A stretch of DNA of 64,000 nt from Streptomyces bikiniensis. Its GTDB lineage: Bacteria > Actinomycetota > Actinomycetes > Streptomycetales > Streptomycetaceae. Position 1 is the first letter of the stretch, and every line of letters begins with the position of its first letter. The translations under genes were made by a program, and so were the position numbers. The stretch covers positions 20,561 to 84,560 of the forward strand of contig JNWL01000024.1 of NCBI GenBank assembly GCA_000716465.1, read 5' to 3'. The notes below the pieces were generated by a model. That model did no database searches. It was given only the letters and a program-made list of their open reading frames with translations, and was not told where the DNA came from. Below are positions 27,464 through 36,454 of this stretch, piece after piece.

Positions 27464-28450
27464 CTAGGACGGCGAGCGGGCCGGGAGAAGCGGCTCCCAC
27501 CAGGAACGGTGGTTCCGGTACCAGGCGACCGTGGCGGCCAGTCCGGCGGCCAGGGGGGTGACGGGCCGGAAGCCCAGCTCCTTTTGTACCCGAGTGGAGT
27601 CGACGGAGTAACGCCGGTCGTGCCCCTTGCGGTCCTCGACGTGCTCCACCCGGCTCCAGTCGGCCCCGCAGGCCTCCAGCAACAACCCCACCAGCTCCCG
27701 GTTGCTCAGGGTGGTGCCGCCGCCGATGTTGTAGACGCGGCCGGCCCGGCCCCGGGTGCGCACCGCCTCGATCCCCCGTACGTGGTCGTCGACGTGCAGC
27801 CATTCGCGCACGTGCAGCCCGTCCCCGTAAAGGGGCACCCGGTGCCCGTCCATCAGCAGGGTGACGAACCGGGGGACGAGCTTCTCGGGGAACTGGTGGG
27901 GACCGTAGTTGTTGGAACAGCGGGTCACCCGCACGTCCAGACCGTGGCTGACGTGGTGGGCCAGGGCCAGCAGGTCGGCGGAGGCCTTGGAGGCGGAGTA
28001 GGGGCTGTTGGGGCGCAGCGGCTCGTCCTCGGTCCACGAGCCGTGCTCGACGGAGCCGTAGACCTCGTCCGTGGACACCTGGACGAAGGGCGCCGCCCCG
28101 TGCCGACGCGCCGCGTCCAGCAGGACCTGGGTGCCGTGCACATTGGTCCGCACGAAGGCGGAGGCGTCCAGCAGCGAACGGTCGACGTGGGACTCGGCCG
28201 CGAAGTGCACGACCTGGTGCTGCCCCGCCATCACCCGGTCGACCAGGTTCGCGTCGCAGATGTCGCCGTGCACGAACCGGTAGCGGGGATGGTCGCGCAC
28301 GGCGGCCAGGTTGGCCGGGTTGCCCGCGTAGGTCAGTGCGTCCAGCACGGTCACCACCACGTCGGGAGGCCCGTCGGGCCCGAGCAGGGTGCGGACGTAG
28401 TGGGAGCCGATGAAACCGGCCCCTCCGGTGACGAGCAGATGTGTGGTCAT
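27464..28450 (-). CDS. strE: StrE: dTDP-glucose 4,6-dehydratase
   Basis: A 328-residue extended SDR. NAD-binding LLVTGGAGFIGSHYVRTLLG, then the catalytic region QVSTDEVYGS with Thr-Asp-Glu, and YSASKASADLLALAHH with the Tyr-Lys pair; C-terminal TRCSNNYGPHQFPEKLVPRF. The length is exactly that of StrE and RmlB proteins. It converts dTDP-D-glucose from StrD into dTDP-4-keto-6-deoxy-D-glucose for StrM. It sits 52 bp downstream of strD and upstream of strL. Confidence 0.93.
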   Translation of the reverse strand: MTTHLLVTGGAGFIGSHYVRTLLGPDGPPDVVVTVLDALTYAGNPANLAAVRDHPRYRFVHGDICDANLVDRVMAGQHQVVHFAAESHVDRSLLDASAFVRTNVHGTQVLLDAARRHGAAPFVQVSTDEVYGSVEHGSWTEDEPLRPNSPYSASKASADLLALAHHVSHGLDVRVTRCSNNYGPHQFPEKLVPRFVTLLMDGHRVPLYGDGLHVREWLHVDDHVRGIEAVRTRGRAGRVYNIGGGTTLSNRELVGLLLEACGADWSRVEHVEDRKGHDRRYSVDSTRVQKELGFRPVTPLAAGLAATVAWYRNHRSWWEPLLPARSPS

Positions 28451-28502
28451 GGCAACGGACTCCGCTTTCCGGGTCGGACGGTCGGTACGAGGGGGTGGCG
28501 CG

Positions 28503-29570
28503 TCACGAGGAGATCTGGGCCTTGCTGTGGTCGCCCAGCACGAGCCGGTGGGCGTGCGGCACCGGCGGTGCGGACGTCACCTGCACGTGCCGGCCGATGA
28601 GGGACGCCTCGATGCGCCGCACGCCGGAGATCGAGGCACCGCGCAGCACGATGGAGAACTCCACCTCGCTGTCCTCGACCACGCAGTCCTCGGCGATGGA
28701 GGTGAACGGTCCCACGTAGGACCCGCTCACGATCGTGCCCGCGCCGATCACCGCGGGGCCGACCACCCGGGAGTTGCGCACCTCGGCGCCCCCCTCGACC
28801 TGGACGCGGCCGATGAGGTCGCTGTGTTCGTCCACCAGCCCGTCGCAGCGCGCCTCGGCCTCCTCCAGGACGAGCCGGTTCACCTCCAGCATGTCGGCCA
28901 CGTTGCCCGTGTCCTTCCAGTAGCCCGTGATCTCGGTGGAGCGCACGTCCCGGCCGGCCTCGATCAGCCACTGCACCGCGTCGGTGATCTCCAGCTCCCC
29001 GCGCCAGGAAGGCTTGATGGCCCGCACGGCCTCGTGGATGGCGGGGGAGAAGAAGTACACCCCGACCAGCGCGAGGTCGCTCTTGGGACGGACCGGCTTC
29101 TCCTCCAGCCCGCGCACCCGCCCCGAGGCGTCCAGCTCGGCGACCCCGAAGGAGCAGGGGTCGGACACGTGGGTGAGCAGCAGGTGCGCGTCCGGCCGGA
29201 CTGCCCGGAAGTCTCGGACCGGGCCCTCGATGCCGTCCACCACGAAGTTGTCGCCGAGGTACATGACGAAGTCGTCCGCGCCCAGGTAGTCACGGGCGAC
29301 CAGTACGGCGTGCGCGAGCCCCAGCGGTTCCGGCTGCGGGATGTACGTCACGTCGAGACCGAATTTCGATCCGTCCCCCACGGCGTCGGTTATTTCACCG
29401 AACGTGTCGCCGACGACGATGCCGACATCGGTGATCCCTGCCGCCGCGATGGCCTCCAGTCCGTAGAAAAGGACCGGCTTGTTGGCGACGGGCACCAATT
29501 GTTTCGCGGAGGTGTGCGTGATGGGCCTGAGGCGAGTGCCGGATCCGCCGGCCAGTACGAGCGCTTTCAT
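28503..29570 (-). CDS. strD: StrD: glucose-1-phosphate thymidylyltransferase
   Basis: A 355-residue nucleotidyltransferase. The activating motif is LVLAGGSGTRLRPITHTSAK with the catalytic Arg, followed by KPVLFYGLEAI, and it has the long left-handed beta-helix-like carboxy-terminal domain of the RmlA-long/StrD type (for example LIGRVQVEGGAEVRNSRVVG), beyond the 290 residues of short RmlA enzymes. It makes dTDP-glucose for the dihydrostreptose branch. It is divergent from strR, ATG 29570 with GGGAGA, and leads strD-strE-strL. Confidence 0.92.
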   Translation of the reverse strand: MKALVLAGGSGTRLRPITHTSAKQLVPVANKPVLFYGLEAIAAAGITDVGIVVGDTFGEITDAVGDGSKFGLDVTYIPQPEPLGLAHAVLVARDYLGADDFVMYLGDNFVVDGIEGPVRDFRAVRPDAHLLLTHVSDPCSFGVAELDASGRVRGLEEKPVRPKSDLALVGVYFFSPAIHEAVRAIKPSWRGELEITDAVQWLIEAGRDVRSTEITGYWKDTGNVADMLEVNRLVLEEAEARCDGLVDEHSDLIGRVQVEGGAEVRNSRVVGPAVIGAGTIVSGSYVGPFTSIAEDCVVEDSEVEFSIVLRGASISGVRRIEASLIGRHVQVTSAPPVPHAHRLVLGDHSKAQISS

Positions 29571-29989
29571 GTCGTTCTCCCTGCGTGGTCATGGAGGCAC
29601 GGGTTTCGGGATCTGTCGAGGGAAAGGGGCCTTCGCCGGACTGCGGCAAGAAACGTTCGGTGATCTGGCGCGTTTTCTGCCGCCCCGTCGTCCCGTGGCG
29701 TCAGAAGTGTGTTGTTCGGATGCGTGATCGGCCGTCCGGAGTGTCTGAAAAACGAGGTGGGGAGCGTGCGGATCCCTTGGTATGGACCGGTCCGGCGTCT
29801 CCCGCGCCCCCGGTCCACCCCGTGAGGAAGGGGCGCGCAGCCCGACCGCCCACCCGCATGGGGGGTCGAGTATCGGCCGCTTTGCCAAACTTTACTCAGG
29901 CGGTCATGGATGCTAAGCATATGCCGGGTAAAAGATCGAAGGAGTCATCCCGCGTCACCGTGAATGCCTTGGCGACTGAAGGATGGGTA
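29571..29989. promoter_or_regulatory. Divergent strD/strR control region
   Basis: A 419-bp region between divergent strD and strR. It holds an AdpA-type motif at 29666-29675. From about 29880 the sequence becomes clearly richer in A/T (for example TTTGCCAAACTTTACTC), a likely promoter for strR. I could not fix the transcription start. No StrR operator lies here by eye. Confidence 0.55.
29666..29675 (+). promoter_or_regulatory. AdpA-type binding motif upstream of strR
   Basis: TGGCGCGTTT matches the AdpA consensus TGGCSNGWWY at all ten positions. In S. griseus AdpA, under A-factor control, activates strR from a distal site about 270 bp and a proximal site about 50 bp upstream of the transcription start; here the single clear motif lies about 320 bp before the strR start codon. 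Confidence 0.6.
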
Positions 29990-31084
29990 ATGGAGCCCGT
30001 TTTAGGGAAAAATCTTGTCGAAGCCTGCGAACAGCCTGGCGGGTACGAGAGTGTGTCAGACGAGTACAGCATGCGATTATCCGACGTAGTCATGGTGTCC
30101 ATCGGTTCCCTGCAGGTTTCCGACTCGCCACGGAGTGCCGGTGAGGACGCCGAACACATTCGTACCCTCGCAGAATCCGGAGTGGAACTTCCGCCCATCG
30201 TGGTGATGTCCTCGACGAAACGCGTCATCGACGGCATGCACCGGCTCAGAGCGGCCGAACTGCGCGGCGCCGCCGAGATCGCGGTCCGGTACTTCGAAGG
30301 GGAGGAGAAGGAGGCGTTCGTCCTCGCCGTCACCTCCAACATCGCCCACGGGTTGCCGCTCTCCCTCGACGACCGCAAGGCCGCCGCGGCCCGCATCCTG
30401 CGCACCCACCCCCTGTGGTCCGACCGGGCCATCGGGCGGGCGACCGGCCTCTCCGCCAAGACCGTGGGGACCCTGCGGTCCTGTTCGACCGAGGGGGTTC
30501 CTCAGTCGAACGTCCGGATAGGCCGCGACGGACGGTCCCGGCCGCTGGACCCCACCGAAGGGCGACGGCTGGCGGGCCGGCTGATCCAGGAGAACCCGTC
30601 GGCGCCGCTGCGCCAGATCGCGGCCAAGGCCGGAGTGTCCCTGGGCACCGCCTCCGACGTCCGCAAGCGTCTCCGGCGCGGCGAGAGCCCGCTGCCCGGA
30701 CGCGACCGCCGACGGGAGGACGCGGCGGACGCCGAGCCGTCACCGGCACGCACCGACCGGACCGAGGAGAGCCGGCCGTCACGGGCCCTGTTGCTGCGCC
30801 ACCTCAGCCGTGATCCCTCCATACGGTTGACGGAGGACGGCCGGGTGCTGCTGCGCTGGCTCAACGTCGTGGCCGTGCGCAGCCAGGACTGGGCCCGGCT
30901 GCTCGGCAACGTGCCGCCGCACCGCGTCAAGGTCATCGCCGAACTCGCCCGTGGCTGCGCCGACACGTGGCGGCAGGTGGCCGAACACCTGGAGAAGATC
31001 GAGGTCGACCTGACGGACGACCGCGTCACGGACGGCGAAATTCCCGGCCCGGTGCACCGGGCCGGACTACGGTCGGGTGCCTGA
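29990..31084 (+). CDS. strR: StrR: ParB-like pathway-specific activator
   Basis: A 364-residue DNA-binding activator. ParB/Srx-like amino-terminal domain (PIVVMSSTKRVIDGMHRLRA), a helix-turn-helix about 140-165 (SDRAIGRATGLSAKTVGTLR) and a second HTH-like segment (LRQIAAKAGVSLGTASDVRK). Start ATG 29990 is chosen because GAAGG is correctly spaced and the protein then begins ME like known StrR; an ATG at 29906 would add 28 residues. Two TTA codons, at 30002 and 30077, make translation dependent on the bldA leucyl-tRNA. It drives the cluster through operators at 11407, 19768 and one inside its own gene. The first 130 bp have notably lower GC than the rest of the cluster. Confidence 0.9.
   Translation: MEPVLGKNLVEACEQPGGYESVSDEYSMRLSDVVMVSIGSLQVSDSPRSAGEDAEHIRTLAESGVELPPIVVMSSTKRVIDGMHRLRAAELRGAAEIAVRYFEGEEKEAFVLAVTSNIAHGLPLSLDDRKAAAARILRTHPLWSDRAIGRATGLSAKTVGTLRSCSTEGVPQSNVRIGRDGRSRPLDPTEGRRLAGRLIQENPSAPLRQIAAKAGVSLGTASDVRKRLRRGESPLPGRDRRREDAADAEPSPARTDRTEESRPSRALLLRHLSRDPSIRLTEDGRVLLRWLNVVAVRSQDWARLLGNVPPHRVKVIAELARGCADTWRQVAEHLEKIEVDLTDDRVTDGEIPGPVHRAGLRSGA
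30483..30511. promoter_or_regulatory. StrR operator inside strR
   Basis: GTTCGACCG (30483-30491), 11-base spacer, CAGTCGAAC (30503-30511), within codons for SCSTEGVPQSNV. It differs from the consensus at one position. It could serve the downstream aphD/strB1 transcription or self-regulation. Confidence 0.85.
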
Positions 31085-31116
31085 GCACCCATCGTCCGAC
31101 CCCTCCCCGCACGGCC

Positions 31117-31160
31117 GCCCCGGGCCGGCGGAACCCGCTCGGGTTCCGCCGGCCCGGGGC
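31117..31160. terminator. 20-bp hairpin between strR and aphD
   Basis: A perfect 20-bp stem (31117-31136 with 31141-31160) closed by GCTC, 32 bp after the strR stop and 31 bp before aphD. No T-run follows. It should attenuate read-through from strR into the resistance gene. Confidence 0.8.
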
Positions 31161-31190
31161 GGGAATTCCACTCCCGAAGGAAAACCCCGC

Positions 31191-32114
31191 ATGAAATCGC
31201 CGGAAGACATCGACGTCCCCGACGCCCTGATCACGTCGTACACGAAGAACGGCGGTGAGGCGGAAAGGGCCTGGATCGCCGCCCTGCCCGCGCTGGTCGC
31301 GGAACTCCTCGACCGGTGGCGACTGGAACGGGACGGCACCCCCGGCTCCGGCGAGGCCTCGCTGGTGGTGCCGGTGCGGCGCGAGGACGGCGGCAGGGCC
31401 GCGCTGAAGCTCCAGATGCCCCGCGAGGAGACGACCGCCGCGCTGATCGGACTGCGGGCCTGGAAGGGCGACGGCATCGTGCGGCTGCTCGACCACGACC
31501 CGGAGAGCAGCGCCATGCTGCTGGAGCGCCTGGACGCCTCGCGCACCCTCGCGTCCGTCGACGACGACGACACGGCCATGGGCACCCTGGCCGGCCTGAT
31601 GGCCCGGCTGCACGCCGCCCCGGCGCCCGAAGGCCTGCGCCGCCTCGACGACATCGCACGCGCCATGCTGGCGGACGTGCCGGAGGCCGTCGTCTCGCTG
31701 TCGGACCCGGACGACCAGAGGCGGTTGCACGCCTGGGCCTCGGCCGTCGCCGAGCTGGTGGACGAGCCCGGCGACCGGCTCCTGCACTGGGACCTGCACT
31801 ACGAGAACGTGCTGGCCGCCGAGCGCGAACCATGGCTCGCCATCGACCCCGAACCCCTGGTGGGCGACCCGGGCTTCGACCTGTGGCCGGCCCTGGACAC
31901 CGGCTGGGAGAAGATCGAGGCCACCGGGGACGCCCCCCGGATCGTACGGCGGCGCTTCGACCTGCTGACCGAGGCCCTGGAACTGGACCGCGAGCGCGCG
32001 GCCGGCTGGACCCTCGGCCGGCTGCTGCAGAACACGCTCTGGGACGTGGAGGACGGGCGGACCGCCATCGACCCCTCCCAGATCGCCGTGGCCGAGGCAC
32101 TGCCGCGCGGCTGA
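31191..32114 (+). CDS. aphD: AphD: streptomycin 6-phosphotransferase, APH(6)
   Basis: A 307-residue APH(6)-I type kinase, the same length as S. griseus AphD/StrA and very alike in recognised blocks (for example RAALKLQMPREETTAALIGL and HWDLHYENVLAAEREPWLAI). The catalytic loop is HWDLHYENVL and the metal site IDPEPLVGDPGFDLWPALD. It phosphorylates streptomycin at the 6-position of streptidine and so serves as self-resistance; the phosphate is later removed by StrK. GAAGGA precedes ATG 31191. Transcription may come from strR read-through past the hairpin or from a promoter near the StrR site inside strR. Confidence 0.95.
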   Translation: MKSPEDIDVPDALITSYTKNGGEAERAWIAALPALVAELLDRWRLERDGTPGSGEASLVVPVRREDGGRAALKLQMPREETTAALIGLRAWKGDGIVRLLDHDPESSAMLLERLDASRTLASVDDDDTAMGTLAGLMARLHAAPAPEGLRRLDDIARAMLADVPEAVVSLSDPDDQRRLHAWASAVAELVDEPGDRLLHWDLHYENVLAAEREPWLAIDPEPLVGDPGFDLWPALDTGWEKIEATGDAPRIVRRRFDLLTEALELDRERAAGWTLGRLLQNTLWDVEDGRTAIDPSQIAVAEALPRG

Positions 32115-32647
32115 ACCCCTCCGCCTCCCCCCACACACCACTGCGAGCGCGGTGCCCCCCACACGGGCGGACGCCGCGCTCGCGGTGCCCCTTTCCCCGC
32201 GCCCGGTCCGCCGACCGGGCGCCCTTCGTCGTACGAGGGCTCCGCGGGCGCCGCCCCGCGAGCGCGCTCCGCCGTACGGAAGCCGCCGGCAACAGCGCCC
32301 CAGGCGACGCATTCGCCGATCGAGACCTCGGTGTTAGCCTTCAGTCGATCCGGTGATCGGGAACGGTCCGGATTCGGAACGACGGAGCCACATCCCGTGC
32401 GGCGCCCCCCGATCAGGGCGTTCCCGGGCAGGGACAGGACACGCGCGGACCCGCTCGTCACCTCCGCGCACAGCGGTGCTCCACCGGCCGCCCCTCGCGT
32501 TTCACCGGGACACGACCCGCCCTCAGGGCCGCCCGGTGCCTGCTCCACAGCCGTACGCCACGCGTCCCGCCCGCCGGCTCCGTGCCCCGAGCACCCGGCC
32601 GGCCCGCGATCCCGCCGACGTCACGCCCACTCACCCCAAGGAGCGCC
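32115..32647. promoter_or_regulatory. strB1 upstream region
   Basis: A 533-bp region with no supported gene. It holds the aphD terminator-like stem GCGAGCGCGG / CCGCGCTCGC (32143-32183) and a GGTGTTAGCCT element at 32330-32340, like the ones before stsG and strN. If that is the strB1 promoter, a leader of about 300 nt precedes strB1. No StrR operator was found here by eye. Confidence 0.5.
32143..32183. terminator. Putative terminator after aphD
   Basis: GCGAGCGCGG (32143-32152) pairs with CCGCGCTCGC (32174-32183), a 10-bp stem with a 21-base loop, 28 bp after the aphD stop. Confidence 0.55.
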
Positions 32648-33694
32648 ATGAGCCTCGTCGACGTGCACAACGAATGGGACCCCCTGGAGGAGATCATCAT
32701 CGGTACGGCGGTGGGCGCACGGGTCCCCCGGGCCGACCGCAGCGTCTTCGCGGTGGAGTACGCGGGGGACTACGACAGCCAGGACCAGATCCCCTCCGGC
32801 GCCTACCCGGACCGCGTGCTGAAGGAGACGGAGGAGGAACTCCACGTCCTGGCCGAGGAACTGACCAAGCTCGGCGTCACGGTCCGCCGTCCCGCGGCAC
32901 GCGACAACGCGGCCCTGATCAGGACCCCCGACTGGGAGACGGACGGCTTCCACGACTACTGCCCGCGCGACGGCCTGCTGACCGTCGGCGACACCGTCAT
33001 CGAGACGCCGATGGCGCTGCGCGCCCGCTTCCTGGAGTCGCTCGCCTACAAGGACATCCTGCTGGACTACTTCGCCAGCGGTGCCCGGTGGCTGTCGGCC
33101 CCCAAGCCCCGGCTGACCGACGCGTCCTACGATCCACAGGCACCGGCCGGTGAGCGCCTGACCGACGTGGAGCCGGTGTTCGACGCCGCCAACGTGCTGC
33201 GCTTCGGCACCGACCTGCTCTACCTGGTGTCCGACAGCGGCAACGAACTCGGCGCCAAGTGGCTCCAGTCGGCGGTCGGCGACACCTACACGGTGCACCC
33301 CTGCCGGGGGCTGTACGCGTCCACCCACGTGGACTCCACCATCGTGCCGCTGCGGCCCGGCCTCGTGCTGACCAACCCCTCGCGGGTGAACGACGGGAAC
33401 ATGCCGGACTTCCTGCGGTCGTGGGAGACCATCACCTGCCCGGAGCTGGTGGACATCGGCTTCACCGGCGACAAGCCGCACTGCTCGGTGTGGATCGGCA
33501 TGAACCTGCTGGTGGTGCGACCCGACCTGGCCGTGGTGGACCGCCGGCAGACCGAGTTGATCAAGCTGCTGGAGAAGCACGGGACGGACGTGCTGCCGCT
33601 CCAGCTCACCCACTCGCGCACCCTCGGCGGCGGCTTCCACTGCGCCACGCTCGACGTCCGCCGCACCGGCTCGCTGGAGACCTACCGGTTCTGA
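32648..33694 (+). CDS. strB1: StrB1: L-arginine:inosamine-phosphate amidinotransferase
   Basis: A 348-residue amidinotransferase with intact catalytic residues at the positions known from the S. griseus crystal structure: Asp108 (YCPRDG), Asp179 (EPVFDAANV), His227 (ASTHVDS) and nucleophile Cys332 ([12 protein letters not shown]). It transfers the amidino group of arginine to scyllo-inosamine-4-phosphate, and probably to the second amine as well, because StrB2 lacks these residues. CAAGGAGCGCC precedes ATG 32648. It begins the strB1-strF-strG-strH-strI-strK-strS-strT run. Confidence 0.95.
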   Translation: MSLVDVHNEWDPLEEIIIGTAVGARVPRADRSVFAVEYAGDYDSQDQIPSGAYPDRVLKETEEELHVLAEELTKLGVTVRRPAARDNAALIRTPDWETDGFHDYCPRDGLLTVGDTVIETPMALRARFLESLAYKDILLDYFASGARWLSAPKPRLTDASYDPQAPAGERLTDVEPVFDAANVLRFGTDLLYLVSDSGNELGAKWLQSAVGDTYTVHPCRGLYASTHVDSTIVPLRPGLVLTNPSRVNDGNMPDFLRSWETITCPELVDIGFTGDKPHCSVWIGMNLLVVRPDLAVVDRRQTELIKLLEKHGTDVLPLQLTHSRTLGGGFHCATLDVRRTGSLETYRF

Positions 33695-33734
33695 TGTCCC
33701 GCCACGTCCGCTACCGCCAAGGAAGGTTGACCAC

Positions 33735-34580
33735 GTGATCGGTTACGGCGTCTGCGTAGGCCCGGGCAATCTGTTCGAGCGCATCTGCCTGCCGGGTATC
33801 GAGCGGGTCCGCACACCGGGCAGCCCGGTGTTCACCATGCGCAACCAGCGTTCACTGTTCTCGGCGTACAACGCCATGTTCGACCAGGCGGCCGCCAACT
33901 CCGACATCACCGGGCTGGTGATGCTCCACGACGACGTCGAGCTGCGGAAGAACCCGGCCGAGGTGGCACAGCCGGTCTTCGAGGACGACTCCGTCGGGAT
34001 GCTCGGCTCGGTCGGCGGCTCCGACACCGTCTCGCTGGCCTGGTGGAACGAGAAGGAGACCCGGCGCGGCCGGGTCACCGACTACGACAAGGTCCACGAC
34101 TACGGGTCGGACCGCTACGAGGTCCACGCCGTGGACGACGTCATCCTGTGCGTCAACCGCTGGACCATCGAGAACATCCGCTTCCCCGAGGGGCACTACC
34201 GCGGTTTCGAGGGGCTCGGCGTCATTCTCGCCACCCTGATCCGCGCCGCCGGCAAGCGCGTGATCGTCCAGGACCTCCAGGACGTCATGCACCACAACGA
34301 CGGACGCGGTTTCAACGGTCTGAAGGACTGGCGCCACAACGAACTGCGCTGGCATCGCGAGTTCTTCGACCTCAGTCCGCTCGAACGGGTGGGCAACCAC
34401 CTGGAGCGGCTCACCATCCCCACCATCCCCCTGCGGCTCGCCGCCCGCCGGCTGGCGGTGCGCGCGGCCGGCCGGGCCCACGAGGTCAGCGACGGGGAGA
34501 CGGGCGACCCCGTGATCGACGAACTGGTCGGCGGCTGGTACCGGCGGTGCAAGCGCCTGCGCGGCCGCATGCAGGTGTGA
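33735..34580 (+). CDS. strF: StrF: StrF-type (family 2-like) glycosyltransferase domain protein
   Basis: A 281-residue protein. It has the StrF domain fold related to GT-A glycosyltransferases: LVMLHDDVEL contains an Asp-Asp that may bind metal, then MLGSVGGSD, WWNEKETRRG and HAVDDVILCVNRW, and a QDLQDVMHHN element. There is no signal peptide. GTG 33735 has GGAAGG. S. griseus StrF is assigned to the N-methyl-L-glucosamine branch, but the reaction is unproven; sugar transfer or epimerisation-related chemistry are both possible. It is followed by strG after 9 bp. Confidence 0.82.
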   Translation: MIGYGVCVGPGNLFERICLPGIERVRTPGSPVFTMRNQRSLFSAYNAMFDQAAANSDITGLVMLHDDVELRKNPAEVAQPVFEDDSVGMLGSVGGSDTVSLAWWNEKETRRGRVTDYDKVHDYGSDRYEVHAVDDVILCVNRWTIENIRFPEGHYRGFEGLGVILATLIRAAGKRVIVQDLQDVMHHNDGRGFNGLKDWRHNELRWHREFFDLSPLERVGNHLERLTIPTIPLRLAARRLAVRAAGRAHEVSDGETGDPVIDELVGGWYRRCKRLRGRMQV

Positions 34581-34589
34581 GGAGAAAAA

Positions 34590-35189
34590 ATGGCCAAGTA
34601 CACACGGCTCCGCTACGACGTGACCCGGATCCCCCTCGCCGACCTCGTGCGCGAGGTGCTGAAGGTGGACGACCTGGAGGGCCTGGCGGCCAGTGAGTGG
34701 CTCGCCACCCGGGAGACCGACCAGAGCACGCCGTACCACAAGCAGTTCTACGACAACTTCGACATCGTCTCGCCCGTGTACCGCACGCTGGCACGGCACC
34801 TGCTCGGCGACACGGTCGACGACGTCTACCTCCAGCGGGTGCCCACCTTCCGCGTGCACCTGCGCAACTCCGTCGCCGTGGGCTCCTGGCACCGCGACCG
34901 CGACTTCGGGCACGACCCGGCGGAGGTCAACTACTGGGTGCCGGTCACCCGGGCCTTCGGCAACAACACGCTGTGGATCGACAACGAGCCGGTGCACGCC
35001 GAGTACGGCGAGGTCATCGTCTTCGACGGCGCCAACTCCTGGCACGGCAACGTCGTCAACGACACCGAGATCAGCCGGGTCAGCATCGACTTCCGCACGC
35101 TGCCCCGGTCCGCGTACCAGCCCAGCGGGAAGAAGTCCGTGTCCTTCGGACTGCCCTTCCTGCTCGGCCAGTACTGGGACGTCGTCTGA
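34590..35189 (+). CDS. strG: StrG: Fe(II)/2-oxoglutarate-type dioxygenase
   Basis: A 199-residue protein, translation start ATG 34590 with AGGAG. It carries a canonical iron-binding set for phytanoyl-CoA-hydroxylase-like enzymes: WHRDRDFGH (His-x-Asp), then the distal SWHGNVVND and a following Arg in SRVSIDF that can bind 2-oxoglutarate. StrG has been called a protein of unknown function in the N-methylglucosamine branch; these residues suggest an oxidative step. The 40 bp to strH and 9 bp from strF indicate one operon. Confidence 0.78.
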   Translation: MAKYTRLRYDVTRIPLADLVREVLKVDDLEGLAASEWLATRETDQSTPYHKQFYDNFDIVSPVYRTLARHLLGDTVDDVYLQRVPTFRVHLRNSVAVGSWHRDRDFGHDPAEVNYWVPVTRAFGNNTLWIDNEPVHAEYGEVIVFDGANSWHGNVVNDTEISRVSIDFRTLPRSAYQPSGKKSVSFGLPFLLGQYWDVV

Positions 35190-35229
35190 ACCCCGGCCGG
35201 CTCCCGCGCCACGACGAAATGGCCCCGAC

Positions 35230-36387
35230 ATGGTGATGACCTCCGATCCGATCGGGAACCCCCCGGGCGACACACGCCCGGGGGAGTCCCTGACACACCT
35301 CGACCACCGCTTCCGGGAGTTCCTGGCCGGGCTCCCGGACGACCGCCCCCCGTGGTTCTGCTTCTTCTCCTCCGGCCTGCTGCACGTCGTCCACCACTTC
35401 CTGCGCTTCGTCCCCGAGCGGCTGAACTGCGTCTTCGTGTGCTCCGCGCTCAGCGCCGAGGAGATCGCGCTGCGCGACCGCATGAGCGGCGGCCTGCCCG
35501 TCTTCGACATGGACGACCGGGTCGGCAGCCACGAGATCTTCGAGCTCCTGCTGCGCAACACGGACCGGCCGTTCGGCATCGTCGACGTCGACTGCTTCGT
35601 CACCGACACCGACTGGTTCGACCGCTGCACGGACGGACTGGAACCGGGCGTGGCGGTCAGCGGCCCCCTCAGCTACGGCCCCATCCCCCTGGCCGCACCG
35701 CCCTTCCTGGCCCTGGACCCCCGGGTCCGTCCCGACATCGAGCGCGCCATCGGCGGCCCCGTCACACCCGCCGCCTACGCGTACGTCCCCCCGGGGCCGG
35801 AGAAGGAGATCGACGGCGCGACGGTGCGGCTCATCGAGCCGCACCACGAGCGGGCCCTGGCCCGGGTGATGGCCCTGGAGGGTCCCCGGCTGCCCTTCCC
35901 GCAGGGCGGGGTGGTGGACGTCCTCGACGACGGCAGGGAGGTGCGCAGCCACGAGCGCCATCACCACCTCCACAACGGCAACGAGGTGATCCGCGTCGTC
36001 TTCGACGGGCTGATGTTCTACCAGCTGATGGCCCTGGCCGCGGGCCTGCGGATCGCCCACTTCCACCAGTTCCCGGGCACCAAGGTCTTCGCCCCCCAAC
36101 TGGTCCACGCCGGCGGCATCTCCTACTGGCATCGGCTGCGGCCCAGCGAGATCGCCGCGGGCATCCACGAGCTGCCCTGGTCGGCGCACGTCGACGCCCT
36201 GCTCCTGGAGGACTTCAACAAACGGCCGGACGCCCCCTCGGGCTACCGGACCCGCAGCACCCGGCTCGCCGCCAGTCTGCGCCAGTCCAAGGCCGACCTG
36301 GCGGGGCTGCGCGAGGAGCTGCGCACCAAGCTCACCTCCTCCGGCGTGGACGTGACCGACCCCCGCTGGGCCGCCGTACTCGACTGA
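35230..36387 (+). CDS. strH: StrH: probable glycosyltransferase
   Basis: A 385-residue protein. Amino-terminal part shows GT-A-like features: [17 protein letters not shown] holds a DxD type motif, and [13 protein letters not shown] lies further on. No membrane segment. In S. griseus StrH is suggested to join dihydrostreptose to streptidine-6-phosphate, but this has weak support from sequence. ATG 35230 or 35236 may start it; neither has a strong ribosome binding site, so coupling to strG is likely. Confidence 0.7.
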   Translation: MVMTSDPIGNPPGDTRPGESLTHLDHRFREFLAGLPDDRPPWFCFFSSGLLHVVHHFLRFVPERLNCVFVCSALSAEEIALRDRMSGGLPVFDMDDRVGSHEIFELLLRNTDRPFGIVDVDCFVTDTDWFDRCTDGLEPGVAVSGPLSYGPIPLAAPPFLALDPRVRPDIERAIGGPVTPAAYAYVPPGPEKEIDGATVRLIEPHHERALARVMALEGPRLPFPQGGVVDVLDDGREVRSHERHHHLHNGNEVIRVVFDGLMFYQLMALAAGLRIAHFHQFPGTKVFAPQLVHAGGISYWHRLRPSEIAAGIHELPWSAHVDALLLEDFNKRPDAPSGYRTRSTRLAASLRQSKADLAGLREELRTKLTSSGVDVTDPRWAAVLD

Positions 36388-36454
36388 CGCAGGACCACCT
36401 ACCGGCACCGGCACCCCCCGGGGGGGCGCCGACGGGCTGTTACGGAGACTTTCG

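Noticed and set aside
29906..29989. Upstream ATG as the start of strR
   Set aside because: In frame and possible, but the ribosome binding site is weaker than the GAAGG before 29990, and the added 28 residues do not resemble StrR. Kept only as an alternative.
32322..32350. CAGTCGATC near the strB1 promoter as half of a StrR site
   Set aside because: The other half at the required 11-base spacing is GAGACCTCG, which does not match.
32351..33153. Frame beginning near the TAGCCT element before strB1
   Set aside because: Arg/Pro/Gly-rich and overlapping strB1 in another frame; no ribosome binding site and no domain.
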